From Desulfobacterales bacterium (GTDB lineage: Bacteria; Desulfobacterota; Desulfobacteria; Desulfobacterales; Desulfobacteraceae), in the NCBI GenBank assembly GCA_022361535.1, contig JAKSAU010000052.1, positions 1 to 21,383 of the forward strand: a stretch of 21,383 bases of DNA, written 5' to 3'. Position numbers and translations under genes: made by a program. The stretch's first letter is position 1. Each line of letters begins with the position of its first letter. Under the pieces are notes generated by a model. That model was not told where the DNA came from. It searched no databases and was given only the letters and a program-made list of their open reading frames with translations. Shown one piece after another: positions 1 through 7,161 of the stretch.

Positions 1-1191
1 CACATGATAATTGCCGCCATAGTGATGGGCGATATCCTCGATCTGGCCGTGGCAGTTATGGCAGGGTGCAATCACGTAATCTGCTTTAGTGGCCATGATT
101 TGATCGAACTTGATTTTACCGTAGGCACGGCGCTGGTCCGGAAATCCGGCCTGAAGCGCCCCGCCACCGCCGCCGCAGCAAAAGTTATTGATACGGTTGG
201 GTACGGTATCGATAAAGTTCTCTTCGCCCACCACGGTTTTTACGACAAACCTCAGATCGTCCACGATCTTGTTTGAGCCGCTTTTCCTGCCGATATTGCA
301 GGGATCCTGAACCGTGAATTTAGCACCGATGTCTTTATTCCAGTCGGAATTGACATTCAGTTTACCTTCACGGATCCACTGGGCATAGAGTTCAATAATG
401 GTTATCAGTTCAAACTTGTGGGGAATTTTGAATTTGCGCAATCCTTCCAGGATTGCAAAATAAGAGTGCCCTCACTCGGTGTTGACCACCATGGGCGCTT
501 TCAGGTTGTTATCTACATGGAGGGTGAATTCCTCAATGATGTATTTCCAACCTGCATCGTCAGCCATGAACATGCAGTAATTTTCACCTGCCCACATGAC
601 AGACGGGTAAGTCCAGTCTGCACCGACCGTATGGAGCACTTTCCAAAGCGGCCCCATCTCTTCGGGTTCAGTTACCGGTTCCCTAGAATTTTGGTTGAGC
701 ACCATCTGTGCGCCTACCCGGTCCACAGTGACCTCAAGGTCTTCAAACCCTTCGTGGTCTTCACGGATTTCCTCGGCCACATCCAGGACCGTAAATTCGA
801 AATCCTCCTTGGCCGCGCCCATGGCAGATCCAGTCCTGATATGCTGATCGCAGGAACCCAAGATCCCTCTGGGCCGTTTTTCACGGGCAATTTTTGATCG
901 GATATTGAAAATGAGTTTAGGAATGTTGATGTTCATGGGACAGGCCAGCTGGCAGCGGCCGCACATGGAGCAGACCCACTTCCAGTCTGATTTTATGATT
1001 TCATCATCCATTCCGAAGTTGAGCATGCGAATCAGTTTTCGAGGATCCATTCCGAACTGCTCAGAAGCAGGGCAGCCGCCCGTGCATGTACCGCAGGTCA
1101 GACACAGATCAAAGTTCGCATCAGGTATTTTATCCAGCACCTCCTCTTTAAGCTCGACATCCAGCCTGTCGATCTTGATTGCTTCGACCAT
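1..1191 (-). CDS. HdrD-like Fe-S oxidoreductase, selenoprotein (3' end outside window)
   Basis: Cytoplasmic electron-transfer protein related to heterodisulfide reductase HdrC/HdrB (HdrD, GlpC, DsrK relatives). Residues 1-100 carry two ferredoxin-like [4Fe-4S] motifs: Cys30/33/36/40 and Cys74/77/80/84. A first, degenerate CCG-type domain follows (Cys206, then Sec240 in an E-U-G-H context). After the UGA at 472-474 the frame stays open for 157 codons to the window edge and gives a complete non-cubane cluster motif: Cys298, Cys338-Cys339-Gly and Cys377-x2-Cys380. The continuous domain architecture is the main reason to read UGA as Sec rather than stop. The start ATG at 1191 has an AAGGAGAG-like ribosome site. 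The gene lies downstream of metF on the same strand with a 155-bp gap, so a role moving electrons to or from methylene-tetrahydrofolate reduction is inferred, not shown. A conventional gene caller would end it at 472 as a 239-residue fragment. Confidence 0.88.
438..474 (-). promoter_or_regulatory. Sec UGA codon with candidate bacterial SECIS hairpin
   Basis: On the minus strand the UGA (474-472) is followed after 15 nt by a perfect inverted repeat, GCAATCCT and AGGATTGC (456-449 and 445-438), with a GGA loop, or a 7-bp stem with loop UGGAA. Bacterial SECIS elements are hairpins inside the coding sequence just after UGA that recruit SelB. The spacing is a little longer than the 11 nt of E. coli fdhF. 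The hairpin is seen; its function is inferred. Confidence 0.65.
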
Positions 1192-1333
1192 AGAAAGCTC
1201 TCCTTTTTGGCCGCTGCAAAGAATCTTCTAATGTTACGGGCGGTATCAGTTCATTTTTACCGGTCAGATTCCGTTTACTCTCAGAGTCATCGTGTGTTAT
1301 CGCGTCAAAGGCCGCCCGGGAAAAAGAAAATCC

Positions 1334-1345
1334 CGGCAGCTGCCG
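1334..1345. repeat. 12-bp palindrome after metF, possible attenuator
   Basis: CGGCAGCTGCCG is a perfect palindrome one base after the metF stop. On the minus strand it is followed by GGGATTTTCTTTTT, like a weak terminator. The bases CCGGGA overlap a second possible hairpin (CCGGGA and TCCCGG around the T-rich stretch, down to about 1317), so the two structures exclude one another. This could modulate read-through from metF into the Fe-S gene; that is conjecture. Confidence 0.3.
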
Positions 1346-1346
1346 T

Positions 1347-2225
1347 TTATCTTAATTTTGCCGCATTAAGATACTGGCTCAGCTTGTCTTCTCCGCCAAT
1401 GGTGATAATGTGCACACCCTGGCAGATATCCTTTAAGCTGTTGACCGTATCTGCAAATAATTCAATACTTGCCTTTTGTTTGTCCGGCGCTTTCATCAGC
1501 TTCTGGATAACCCACTCGGGAACAAGTCCGGATTTAAAATGACGATTTAAAAACTTACCCATGCCGGCGGTCCTCAGGATCATTACCTCGGCGATGACAG
1601 GCACCCTGAACGGATTAACCTGCTTCATGAATTTTTCAAACTGATCCACATCAAAAATGGGGGTCGTTAAAAAATACCCGGCACCCACATTGATCATATC
1701 CTCCATTTCCTCCATACCCCGCTTGGGCATATTCCTGCCCCAGGGAGTTTCAACACCTGATCCCACCATAAAATCCATTTTGGTGTCCAGGTCGTTGCCT
1801 TCGATGGTCACCCCTTGTTTAAGGTGATCCAGAACCGACCCAAGTTTTCCTGAGTCTACATGGAAGAACATATCTTCCTGCAAGGTGCTGCCTGAAATCC
1901 TGTAGTCTTCTGTGAAGACCAGAAGGTTATCCACCCCGGTTTCATGGGCCTGGGTCAGATCTTTTTGCAGCTGGTACCTGTTCTTGTCCCGGGTGGTGGT
2001 CTGAAAAATAGCGTTGAACCGGTTTTCTTTAAGCAGTTCACAGGTTCTGATGCTGTCACCCACCACACCTTCAAGCTCGGTTTCCTGTATAGAGACCCCG
2101 TCTACCCGGCCCCTTACCTTGTTTAAACTTTCTATCAGGGCTTCAGGCTCATCATCACCCAGGGGCGCCTGAATCTCTGAGGTAACCACAAATCTCTTTT
2201 TTTCCAAAGATTCTTTTAAATTCAT
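1347..2225 (-). CDS. metF: Methylenetetrahydrofolate reductase (MetF family)
   Basis: A 292-residue protein of the MTHFR TIM-barrel family, close in length to E. coli MetF. It interconverts 5,10-methylene- and 5-methyl-tetrahydrofolate using a bound flavin. Family features are the N-terminal strand with VTSEIQAP, a segment with LLVFTEDYR in the flavin-binding half, and a C-terminal part with FLTTPIFDVDQFEKF and PVIAEVMIL. In sulfate reducers that run the Wood-Ljungdahl pathway this step lies in the methyl branch, used for CO2 fixation or complete acetate oxidation. The start has a strong ribosome site, AAGGAGG, about 6 bases upstream. It is 14 bp downstream of the HTH-receiver regulator and upstream of an HdrD-like selenoprotein, so its electron donor may be an Fe-S partner rather than NADH (inference). 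A role in methionine synthesis alone is also possible. Confidence 0.85.
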   Translation of the reverse strand: MNLKESLEKKRFVVTSEIQAPLGDDEPEALIESLNKVRGRVDGVSIQETELEGVVGDSIRTCELLKENRFNAIFQTTTRDKNRYQLQKDLTQAHETGVDNLLVFTEDYRISGSTLQEDMFFHVDSGKLGSVLDHLKQGVTIEGNDLDTKMDFMVGSGVETPWGRNMPKRGMEEMEDMINVGAGYFLTTPIFDVDQFEKFMKQVNPFRVPVIAEVMILRTAGMGKFLNRHFKSGLVPEWVIQKLMKAPDKQKASIELFADTVNSLKDICQGVHIITIGGEDKLSQYLNAAKLR

Positions 2226-2239
2226 GATCTACCTCCTTT

Positions 2240-2812
2240 TCATTTTAATCCAAGCAGTTTAGCCACTTCTTCTTTTAACTGGGGAAGCGGCAGGGGTTTG
2301 GAAAAACAGACATCTGCCCCGTTTTCCTTCATCTGGGCAAATTTTTCATCGTCCAGGTAGGCGGAGAGCACAATGATCCGGGTATCGCTGCTCTTAGGGT
2401 TGGTCTTGATTTTCCGGCAGACCTCATACCCCTTGATGTCCGGCATCATGATATCCAGGATCACCAGGTCCGGGTGAAAATGGCTGACCTGGAGGCCTGC
2501 TTCGAACCCGTCAGAGGCGGAGATCACCTCATAATCGTATTCGTCTTCCTCCAGGGCCTGCACAATGGACTCTACAATGATCATGTCATCATCCACCACC
2601 AGGATCTTTTTACGTGCGGACTCATCTTTTTCTTCCGGGATTGGGATGCCCTGCTTGCGCATGAACTCCTCTAAATCCGCCTTTTGAATACGGCGGTGCC
2701 CCCCGACTGTTTTGTAGGCCTTAATATGGCCGGCCTCCACCCAGTTGATGATGGTTTTGCTTGATACATTGCAGTACTTGCTAGCCGTAAATACAGTCAA
2801 CGTGTCTTCCAT
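2240..2812 (-). CDS. MerR/excisionase-type HTH fused to a response-regulator receiver domain
   Basis: A 190-residue regulator. Residues 5-55 form a MerR/excisionase-like DNA-binding helix-turn-helix (SKYCNVSSKTIINWVEAGHI, then the wing KTVGGHRRI). Residues 69-188 form a CheY-like receiver with the acidic pair Asp74-Asp75, phospho-acceptor Asp120 (in VILDIMMPD), Ser150 and Lys172 before Pro. The order, HTH first and receiver second, is the reverse of the common OmpR or NarL layout. The start ATG has an AAGGAGG ribosome site. It is first in the likely operon with metF (14-bp gap), so it may control C1-metabolism genes in response to phosphorylation. No cognate kinase is adjacent; the soluble kinase at 4334-6151 is the nearest candidate. 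Function beyond regulation is inferred. Confidence 0.85.
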   Translation of the reverse strand: MEDTLTVFTASKYCNVSSKTIINWVEAGHIKAYKTVGGHRRIQKADLEEFMRKQGIPIPEEKDESARKKILVVDDDMIIVESIVQALEEDEYDYEVISASDGFEAGLQVSHFHPDLVILDIMMPDIKGYEVCRKIKTNPKSSDTRIIVLSAYLDDEKFAQMKENGADVCFSKPLPLPQLKEEVAKLLGLK

Positions 2813-2851
2813 AATGCCTCCTTATTATTGCATATATGGGATTATAGATTT

Positions 2852-2918
2852 TATAGTTATTATATAGATTTCTTTTTGTCAAGCGAATAAAATAAATTAA
2901 ATAACTATAATAACTATA
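2852..2918 (-). promoter_or_regulatory. Probable promoter and operator of the regulator-metF operon
   Basis: On the minus strand TTGACA (2882-2877) is followed after 17 bp by TAACTA (2859-2854), a weak -10. The 9-mer ATAACTATA occurs twice in tandem at 2901-2909 and 2910-2918, and once inverted at 2852-2860. A longer 13-bp version (TATAGTTATTATA at 2852-2864 and its complement at 2906-2918) brackets the -35. The layout fits autoregulation by the HTH-receiver protein. The repeats are seen; the binding factor is inferred. Confidence 0.5.
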
Positions 2919-3263
2919 CCTAAGTTTACGATCCCCTAAGGATGGTTCAAGAAATAGTTGTCAATGATGTAAATTGTAAAAAATCAGAAATGAAACTTTT
3001 ATAGGAATTACACTTTAAGACGCCCCTGGCAATAAGAGCATGGATTGCTCCTGCGAGTTTAAAATTATGATTTTGGGCATTGCTTGCAGTCTCATATTTT
3101 TTTTGCGACAGATAAATTTTATCTGCAACGCCAAATAAAACGTAAAAAAATCCGGATTTAAGCAACACTATATAAAAAGGTGGTATTCACCAGTATTTTG
3201 CTCTATGACTAAACCTGACATTTTTTACCGAAACACAAAGATACGGATTCAAGTAAAAAGACA
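2919..3263. other. Intergenic region upstream of crcB, no convincing gene
   Basis: This 345-bp AT-rich stretch lies between the divergent regulator-metF operon and crcB. A 73-codon minus-strand frame (3168-2947) has no clear ribosome site and no recognised domain; it may be a remnant or chance. At 3179-3215 lies a small hairpin, GGTG-GTATT-CACC, followed by CTCTATGACTAAACC. This loosely recalls the fluoride riboswitch (crcB motif) at the expected place, but the first loop is about three bases short and the pseudoknot pairing is poor. Confidence 0.35.
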
Positions 3264-3641
3264 ATGATCAAAATTGCAATGGTTGGACTGGGCGGTGCCA
3301 TGGGTGCTATTTGCCGGTATCTTATTTATGAAGGATATCTCGCTATAGTAAAAAGCCCCTGGCTGCCCTTTGGAACCATCACTGTCAATCTTCTGGGCTG
3401 CTTTGCGATCGGCTTGTTGGGCGGAATTGCAGAAACCCGAAATGTTTTCAGCCCTGAAATGAGAGCCCTTGTTTTTATAGGATTTCTTGGCGGATTCACC
3501 ACCTTTTCAACGTTTGGATTCGAACTTTTCTTTTTCATTCGCAACGGCCAGGCCGGAATGGCGGCACTAAATGCAGCAATACAACTATTCATAGGCCTTC
3601 TTGGTGTGTGGGCAGGATTTAGTTTGGCAAAACTTGTATAG
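3264..3641 (+). CDS. crcB: Fluoride channel CrcB/Fluc
   Basis: A 125-residue integral membrane protein with four hydrophobic segments (about 3-25, 33-57, 68-92 and 98-122), the normal size for the family. Fluc proteins form dual-topology dimers that export fluoride from the cytoplasm. Signatures are GGAMGAICRY near the N-terminus, the segment GTITVNLLGCFAIG with the conserved Asn, and GFLGGFTTFSTFGFE with the conserved Phe and Thr/Ser residues that line the pore. The start ATG has only a weak A-rich ribosome site (AAAAAGA). It stands alone, divergent from the metF regulator; a possible diverged fluoride-riboswitch-like structure lies about 75 bases upstream. Confidence 0.93.
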   Translation: MIKIAMVGLGGAMGAICRYLIYEGYLAIVKSPWLPFGTITVNLLGCFAIGLLGGIAETRNVFSPEMRALVFIGFLGGFTTFSTFGFELFFFIRNGQAGMAALNAAIQLFIGLLGVWAGFSLAKLV

Positions 3642-3758
3642 CTACGGGAGATTAAATACTTGCTTTTGCGAAACAGTAATGTTTATCTCCAATTAAGTTT
3701 ATTTTTAATAAATCCATTGTTTCTTTACCTGATAATAAATGGTTAGCTGCAAGAGAAT

Positions 3759-4217
3759 ATGATGAAAAAACAAAAGTGGTCCATTGGAGCTCTTCTCAAA
3801 ATCACTTTGCCTGATGGCTGGCATTGTTATGCCCAAATGCTTCCACATGAGAATTGTGAGATGGCATTTTTCGATTCTCGAACAAAATTTGATTTACTAC
3901 CATCTGAAATAGTGAAAAAGCAGGTTTTGTTTCGTGCTGCCGTTCATAAATCAGCATATAATGATGGGCGATGGATAAAAATTGGAAAAGCTTCAATCCC
4001 AGATGACTTATTGGAACCAAGAGAAACTTTTATTGAGGATTTAATTTCTGGTAAGTTTCAGATTTATAAACTTGGTAATATAAGACCTGCAACCAAAGAG
4101 CAATGTATAGGACTTGAAGCAGCAGTTGTTTGGGAAGCACCCCCTATTGAAGAAAGGTTGACAGACCATTATGCTGGTCGGAAATGTATATGGTTGGATG
4201 AATTCTGGCGTGATTGA
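3759..4217 (+). CDS. Imm26-like immunity protein, orphan
   Basis: A 152-residue soluble protein. The N-terminal pattern (W-S-I-G-A-L-L-K-I, then a short strand with WHCYAQML and MAFFD) resembles the Imm26 family of immunity proteins, which protect against toxins of polymorphic or contact-dependent systems. A later segment (RWIKIGKASIPDDLLEP) also fits. There is no signal peptide or membrane segment. No toxin gene is adjacent on either side, so it would be an orphan antidote, or a house-keeping relative. The ribosome site is weak (AAGAGA), and either of the first two Met codons could serve. The AT-rich composition differs from the neighbouring genes, which suits horizontal transfer. Family assignment is from memory of the pattern and is moderate. 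Confidence 0.6.
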   Translation: MMKKQKWSIGALLKITLPDGWHCYAQMLPHENCEMAFFDSRTKFDLLPSEIVKKQVLFRAAVHKSAYNDGRWIKIGKASIPDDLLEPRETFIEDLISGKFQIYKLGNIRPATKEQCIGLEAAVVWEAPPIEERLTDHYAGRKCIWLDEFWRD

Positions 4218-4333
4218 ACCAGTTAACAAGCCGGGTGCAGGTGACACTTTCTGCTGCCTTCGTGGTGTGCCGCCAGTCGTATGAAAAAGTGCGTTAATAG
4301 TACATTTAATACATTATTATCTTTACTTTATAT

Positions 4334-6151
4334 CTATAAAAGCGGTAATGAAATATCAAACCGAGTCCATTCTCCCTCCCTCGATGCAACTTTAATATCC
4401 CCACCATGATCCTTGATAAAGCCATAGCAGACTGACAACCCTAGTCCAACACCTTGGACGCTTTCAGTCTTGGTTGTAAAAAAAGAATCAAAAACCTTTG
4501 CAATGTTCTCTGCCTTGATTCCGGTTCCCGTATCTTCCACAGAAATTTTAAGGGTGGTTGAGGTTGAGGCTGTATTAATCTTAAGATCTCCGCCATCAGG
4601 CATGGCGTACATGGAATTGGAAAACAAATTAATAAAAATCTGGCGAAGCTGATCTCTGGACCCAAATATCCTGGCCGGTGCATCCATGAGATTGAGTTTC
4701 AATTTGACTGAATTTTCACGGAACCGTTTTTCATAAAGAAGAAGGAGTTCATCAAGCAGGGTATGGATATCCAGCTCTGTACGTTCTTCCTGGTCTGGTT
4801 TTGAAAAGGAAAGCATTTTTCTGAGCATATCTGCCAGGCGTGCTGTTTCAGACAAGGACATATCCAAAAGTTTACGCCGTTTATTGGAAGGTGGAATCTC
4901 CGTTTTCATCAATTCTAAAGTATTCATGATACCAAAAAGAGGATTATTTAATTCATGGGCTATCTGGGAGGTTAGTCTGCCCATAGCAGCCAGTTTTTCG
5001 GATTGAAGCAAGTGTTGCCGGGCTTCAGACAATTCCCGTTCAGTCCGCAAGCGCTCTCTTAAATCTGCAAACAAAGCAACCCAGGCTAGTTCCCTGCCCT
5101 TTTTGTCATAGATGATACTGGCTGACAAGTTACCTTCCATTGGCTCATCATCTTCCCTTTTAGACACCATTGAAAATGAATTTAGGCGTCCTTTGCCCCC
5201 GAATTTAGGGTCCCGCATCATTTCAAGGACATTTTTAGTAACGTCTTCGCCAAAAATATCCTCTATATTCATTTGCCCAATAACATCATCAGCACTTAGC
5301 CCGAAAGTTTCCTCAGCACCTGTGTTCCATAGTTGTATGGTACCTGTCATTTCCATAGTCATTATGGCATTGGGAGAGCATGAAATAATCTGGTCTAAAA
5401 AGTCATGGGCCTCGCGGATCTCATTTTCATTTTCCTTTCTCCGGGTTTGGTCAACCACAATTCCTTCGTATCCAAGCACCTCACCATCATCGTCGTACCG
5501 TACATTGGAAGTCAAAAGAATATTGAGGATATGACCATCCCTGCGCCGCCATTTGACCTCATAATCCACTACCTGGCCTCTTTTCTCGATATTGCGACGG
5601 TATTGACGCCGGTCTTCAGGCCGCAGGTACACATCTGTTGCAAGGTCTAAAGAAAGAAACTCATCCTTATCTTCATAACCTAAAATCTTGAGCAGAGCAG
5701 GATTAACATCCAGGAAGCGCCCTTCTTTTGAAGAAATAAAAACCCCGCAGCCCACATGGGTAAAAAGACGCTGATAACTTGCAAGAGAAGATTTCAGCTT
5801 TGCCTTCTGGGCCACTACATCAGAGATATCACGGTATATGGACAGCTTAGATCGTGACCCGTCCCTGTTGCTGACAGGCAACTCGGTTACGTCAAAGGTT
5901 TTGTCTACAGACTCTATAAAGACCTCGGACCGGTGGCTTTCTCCGTTGCCAATCACCTGGCCGTGTTCACACCAATTGCAAGGTTTATCTCTGCCGGTAA
6001 TCACCTGGTAGCATTTTTTGCCCACCCCTTCACCGAAATAGTTGATCATAAACTTATTCATGTACTCAACAGTATAATCTTCATTTACGATATATATGCC
6101 CTCTTCAAATGCATCCAGGGCATCAAGAAGTTTTGGGGTGTGTTCGGTCAT
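4334..6151 (-). CDS. Soluble sensor histidine kinase with three PAS domains
   Basis: A 605-residue cytoplasmic kinase with no membrane segment. PAS1 (about 8-115) contains Cys47, Cys58 and Cys61 in a CYQVITGRDKPCNWC pattern. PAS2 (about 122-235) ends in the usual DQT linker, and PAS3 spans about 247-365. A short coiled coil (365-385) leads to the HisKA dimerisation domain with His399 in QIAHELNNPL. The HATPase domain follows with the N-box (LFSNSMYAMPDGG), the G1 box (VEDTGTGI), the F-box (FDSFFTTK) and the G2 box (GVGLGLSV). Kinases of this plan often sense redox state, light or ligands and pass phosphate to NtrC-like or stand-alone regulators. No regulator gene is adjacent. The start has an AAGGAGG site. 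The Cys cluster could bind a metal or Fe-S cofactor (inference). Confidence 0.92.
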   Translation of the reverse strand: MTEHTPKLLDALDAFEEGIYIVNEDYTVEYMNKFMINYFGEGVGKKCYQVITGRDKPCNWCEHGQVIGNGESHRSEVFIESVDKTFDVTELPVSNRDGSRSKLSIYRDISDVVAQKAKLKSSLASYQRLFTHVGCGVFISSKEGRFLDVNPALLKILGYEDKDEFLSLDLATDVYLRPEDRRQYRRNIEKRGQVVDYEVKWRRRDGHILNILLTSNVRYDDDGEVLGYEGIVVDQTRRKENENEIREAHDFLDQIISCSPNAIMTMEMTGTIQLWNTGAEETFGLSADDVIGQMNIEDIFGEDVTKNVLEMMRDPKFGGKGRLNSFSMVSKREDDEPMEGNLSASIIYDKKGRELAWVALFADLRERLRTERELSEARQHLLQSEKLAAMGRLTSQIAHELNNPLFGIMNTLELMKTEIPPSNKRRKLLDMSLSETARLADMLRKMLSFSKPDQEERTELDIHTLLDELLLLYEKRFRENSVKLKLNLMDAPARIFGSRDQLRQIFINLFSNSMYAMPDGGDLKINTASTSTTLKISVEDTGTGIKAENIAKVFDSFFTTKTESVQGVGLGLSVCYGFIKDHGGDIKVASREGEWTRFDISLPLL

Positions 6152-6511
6152 AACAACCTCCTTATGATGTGAGACTGGAGAATAAGCTTTAGCCTAACCT
6201 GGACACTAAAAAAAAGTCAAGCACAGGTCACTCTGACTCAGACGAACATATAAATCTTGGCACTTAGGCTCATTTATCCCGGAAAACGGTATCAGCCGCA
6301 TTTTTGAAAAAATGCGCCAGACGTCTCTGGGACAAGTGAGCCTGGGCTTGTATTGGCGATGACTTTAACCTTGGTTTTAAAACGCATCTCTTATTAAATA
6401 CGCTGATCCCTGACATGTTGGCTTTAGTACTTCCAAGATCATAAAAACCCATGTATAAAAAGGATTGTTTTGATTTGTACCATCCATAAACGATACATAA
6501 AGAGAAAATCC
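6152..6511. other. Intergenic region between kinase and thioesterase genes
   Basis: No convincing gene in these 360 bases. Two overlapping minus-strand frames (6589-6377 and 6563-6270) lack ribosome sites and recognisable domains, and run into the start of the thioesterase gene. A short hairpin, GCATTTTT-GA-AAAAATGC, sits at about 6299-6316. The promoters of the divergent kinase and thioesterase genes must lie here, but no clear -35/-10 pair was found. Confidence 0.4.
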
Positions 6512-6925
6512 ATGATAGATTCCCATACAGACAAAAGCCATAGCACCCATCATTTTTCCGCACAGGTTTATTACGAGGACACAGACCACTCAGGCGTGGT
6601 CTACCATGCCAACTACCTCAAATTCTTTGAACGGGCCAGGGAAGATATCATTGGTGTGGAAACATTGGCTCAAATGTGGCACGACCAGGGCATTGGTTTT
6701 GCCGTATACAAAGCTGATATCAAGTATCATGATGGAGCCGTATTCGGTGATCTTTTAGACATCAGAACCACCTGGGAAAAACAAGGCCCTTACAGGGTTG
6801 TATTCATCCACGAAGCATGGCGGCCCGGTAAAGAAAAAGCGGCTGTCACCTGCACCCTGGAACTGGTTTGCTTAGGTCCTGGTAAAAAATTAATCCCAAT
6901 TCCTGAACTGCAGTTTCTGAAATAA
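6512..6925 (+). CDS. YbgC/FadM-type acyl-CoA thioesterase (hot-dog fold)
   Basis: A 137-residue 4-hydroxybenzoyl-CoA-thioesterase-like protein. It would hydrolyse a short- or medium-chain acyl-CoA in the cytoplasm; the exact substrate is unknown. The signature YYEDTDHSGVVYHANYLKFF holds the catalytic Asp of the family, and the segment FAVYKADIKYHDGAVFGD is the usual central strand. The start chosen is the ATG at 6512 with an AAAGAG-like ribosome site. An upstream in-frame ATG at 6470 would add 14 basic residues not typical of the family. It appears monocistronic. In many proteobacteria ybgC lies next to tol-pal genes; here it does not. Confidence 0.88.
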   Translation: MIDSHTDKSHSTHHFSAQVYYEDTDHSGVVYHANYLKFFERAREDIIGVETLAQMWHDQGIGFAVYKADIKYHDGAVFGDLLDIRTTWEKQGPYRVVFIHEAWRPGKEKAAVTCTLELVCLGPGKKLIPIPELQFLK

Positions 6926-7008
6926 AATATTGGTTATTCCCAAAGACTTTTCTAAAAACTAAAGTTTACTCAAAAACTCCTTTTAACGATTTGTAAGGAA
7001 TCTGCCCC

Positions 7009-7041
7009 TTTTTACATCTTTTTTACAACTCTTTTACCCCG
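7009..7041 (+). promoter_or_regulatory. Three tandem 11-bp repeats, candidate response-regulator operator
   Basis: TTTTTACATCT (7009-7019), TTTTTACAACT (7020-7030) and CTTTTACCCCG (7031-7041) lie head to tail with exact 11-bp phasing. OmpR/PhoB-family regulators bind direct repeats of this period. A TATCCT-like -10 lies at 7070-7075, with no matching -35, as expected of an activated promoter. The OmpR-type regulator at 10217 in the same operon is the obvious candidate, giving autoregulation (inference). Confidence 0.45.
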
Positions 7042-7161
7042 GTTTGACACATGACGTTCCCGGATTGGCTATCCTGAGCCTGCAAGATTTAAAGAGCGGG
7101 TTTGAAGATGCAAACTTGCACTTTCAGGAAAAAACAATTAACTCATTAAAAGGAGAAAGCC

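Noticed and set aside
418..897. 159-codon plus-strand frame at the left end
   Set aside because: Lies opposite the Fe-S selenoprotein, whose Cys motifs are intact on the minus strand.
6270..6589. Two overlapping minus-strand frames between the kinase and thioesterase genes
   Set aside because: No ribosome sites or recognisable domains, and they run into the thioesterase start on the other strand.
7044..7075. TTGACA at 7044-7049 paired with TATCCT at 7070-7075 as a sigma70 promoter
   Set aside because: The spacer is 20 bp, too long for a standard promoter; an activator-dependent start at the -10 is more likely.
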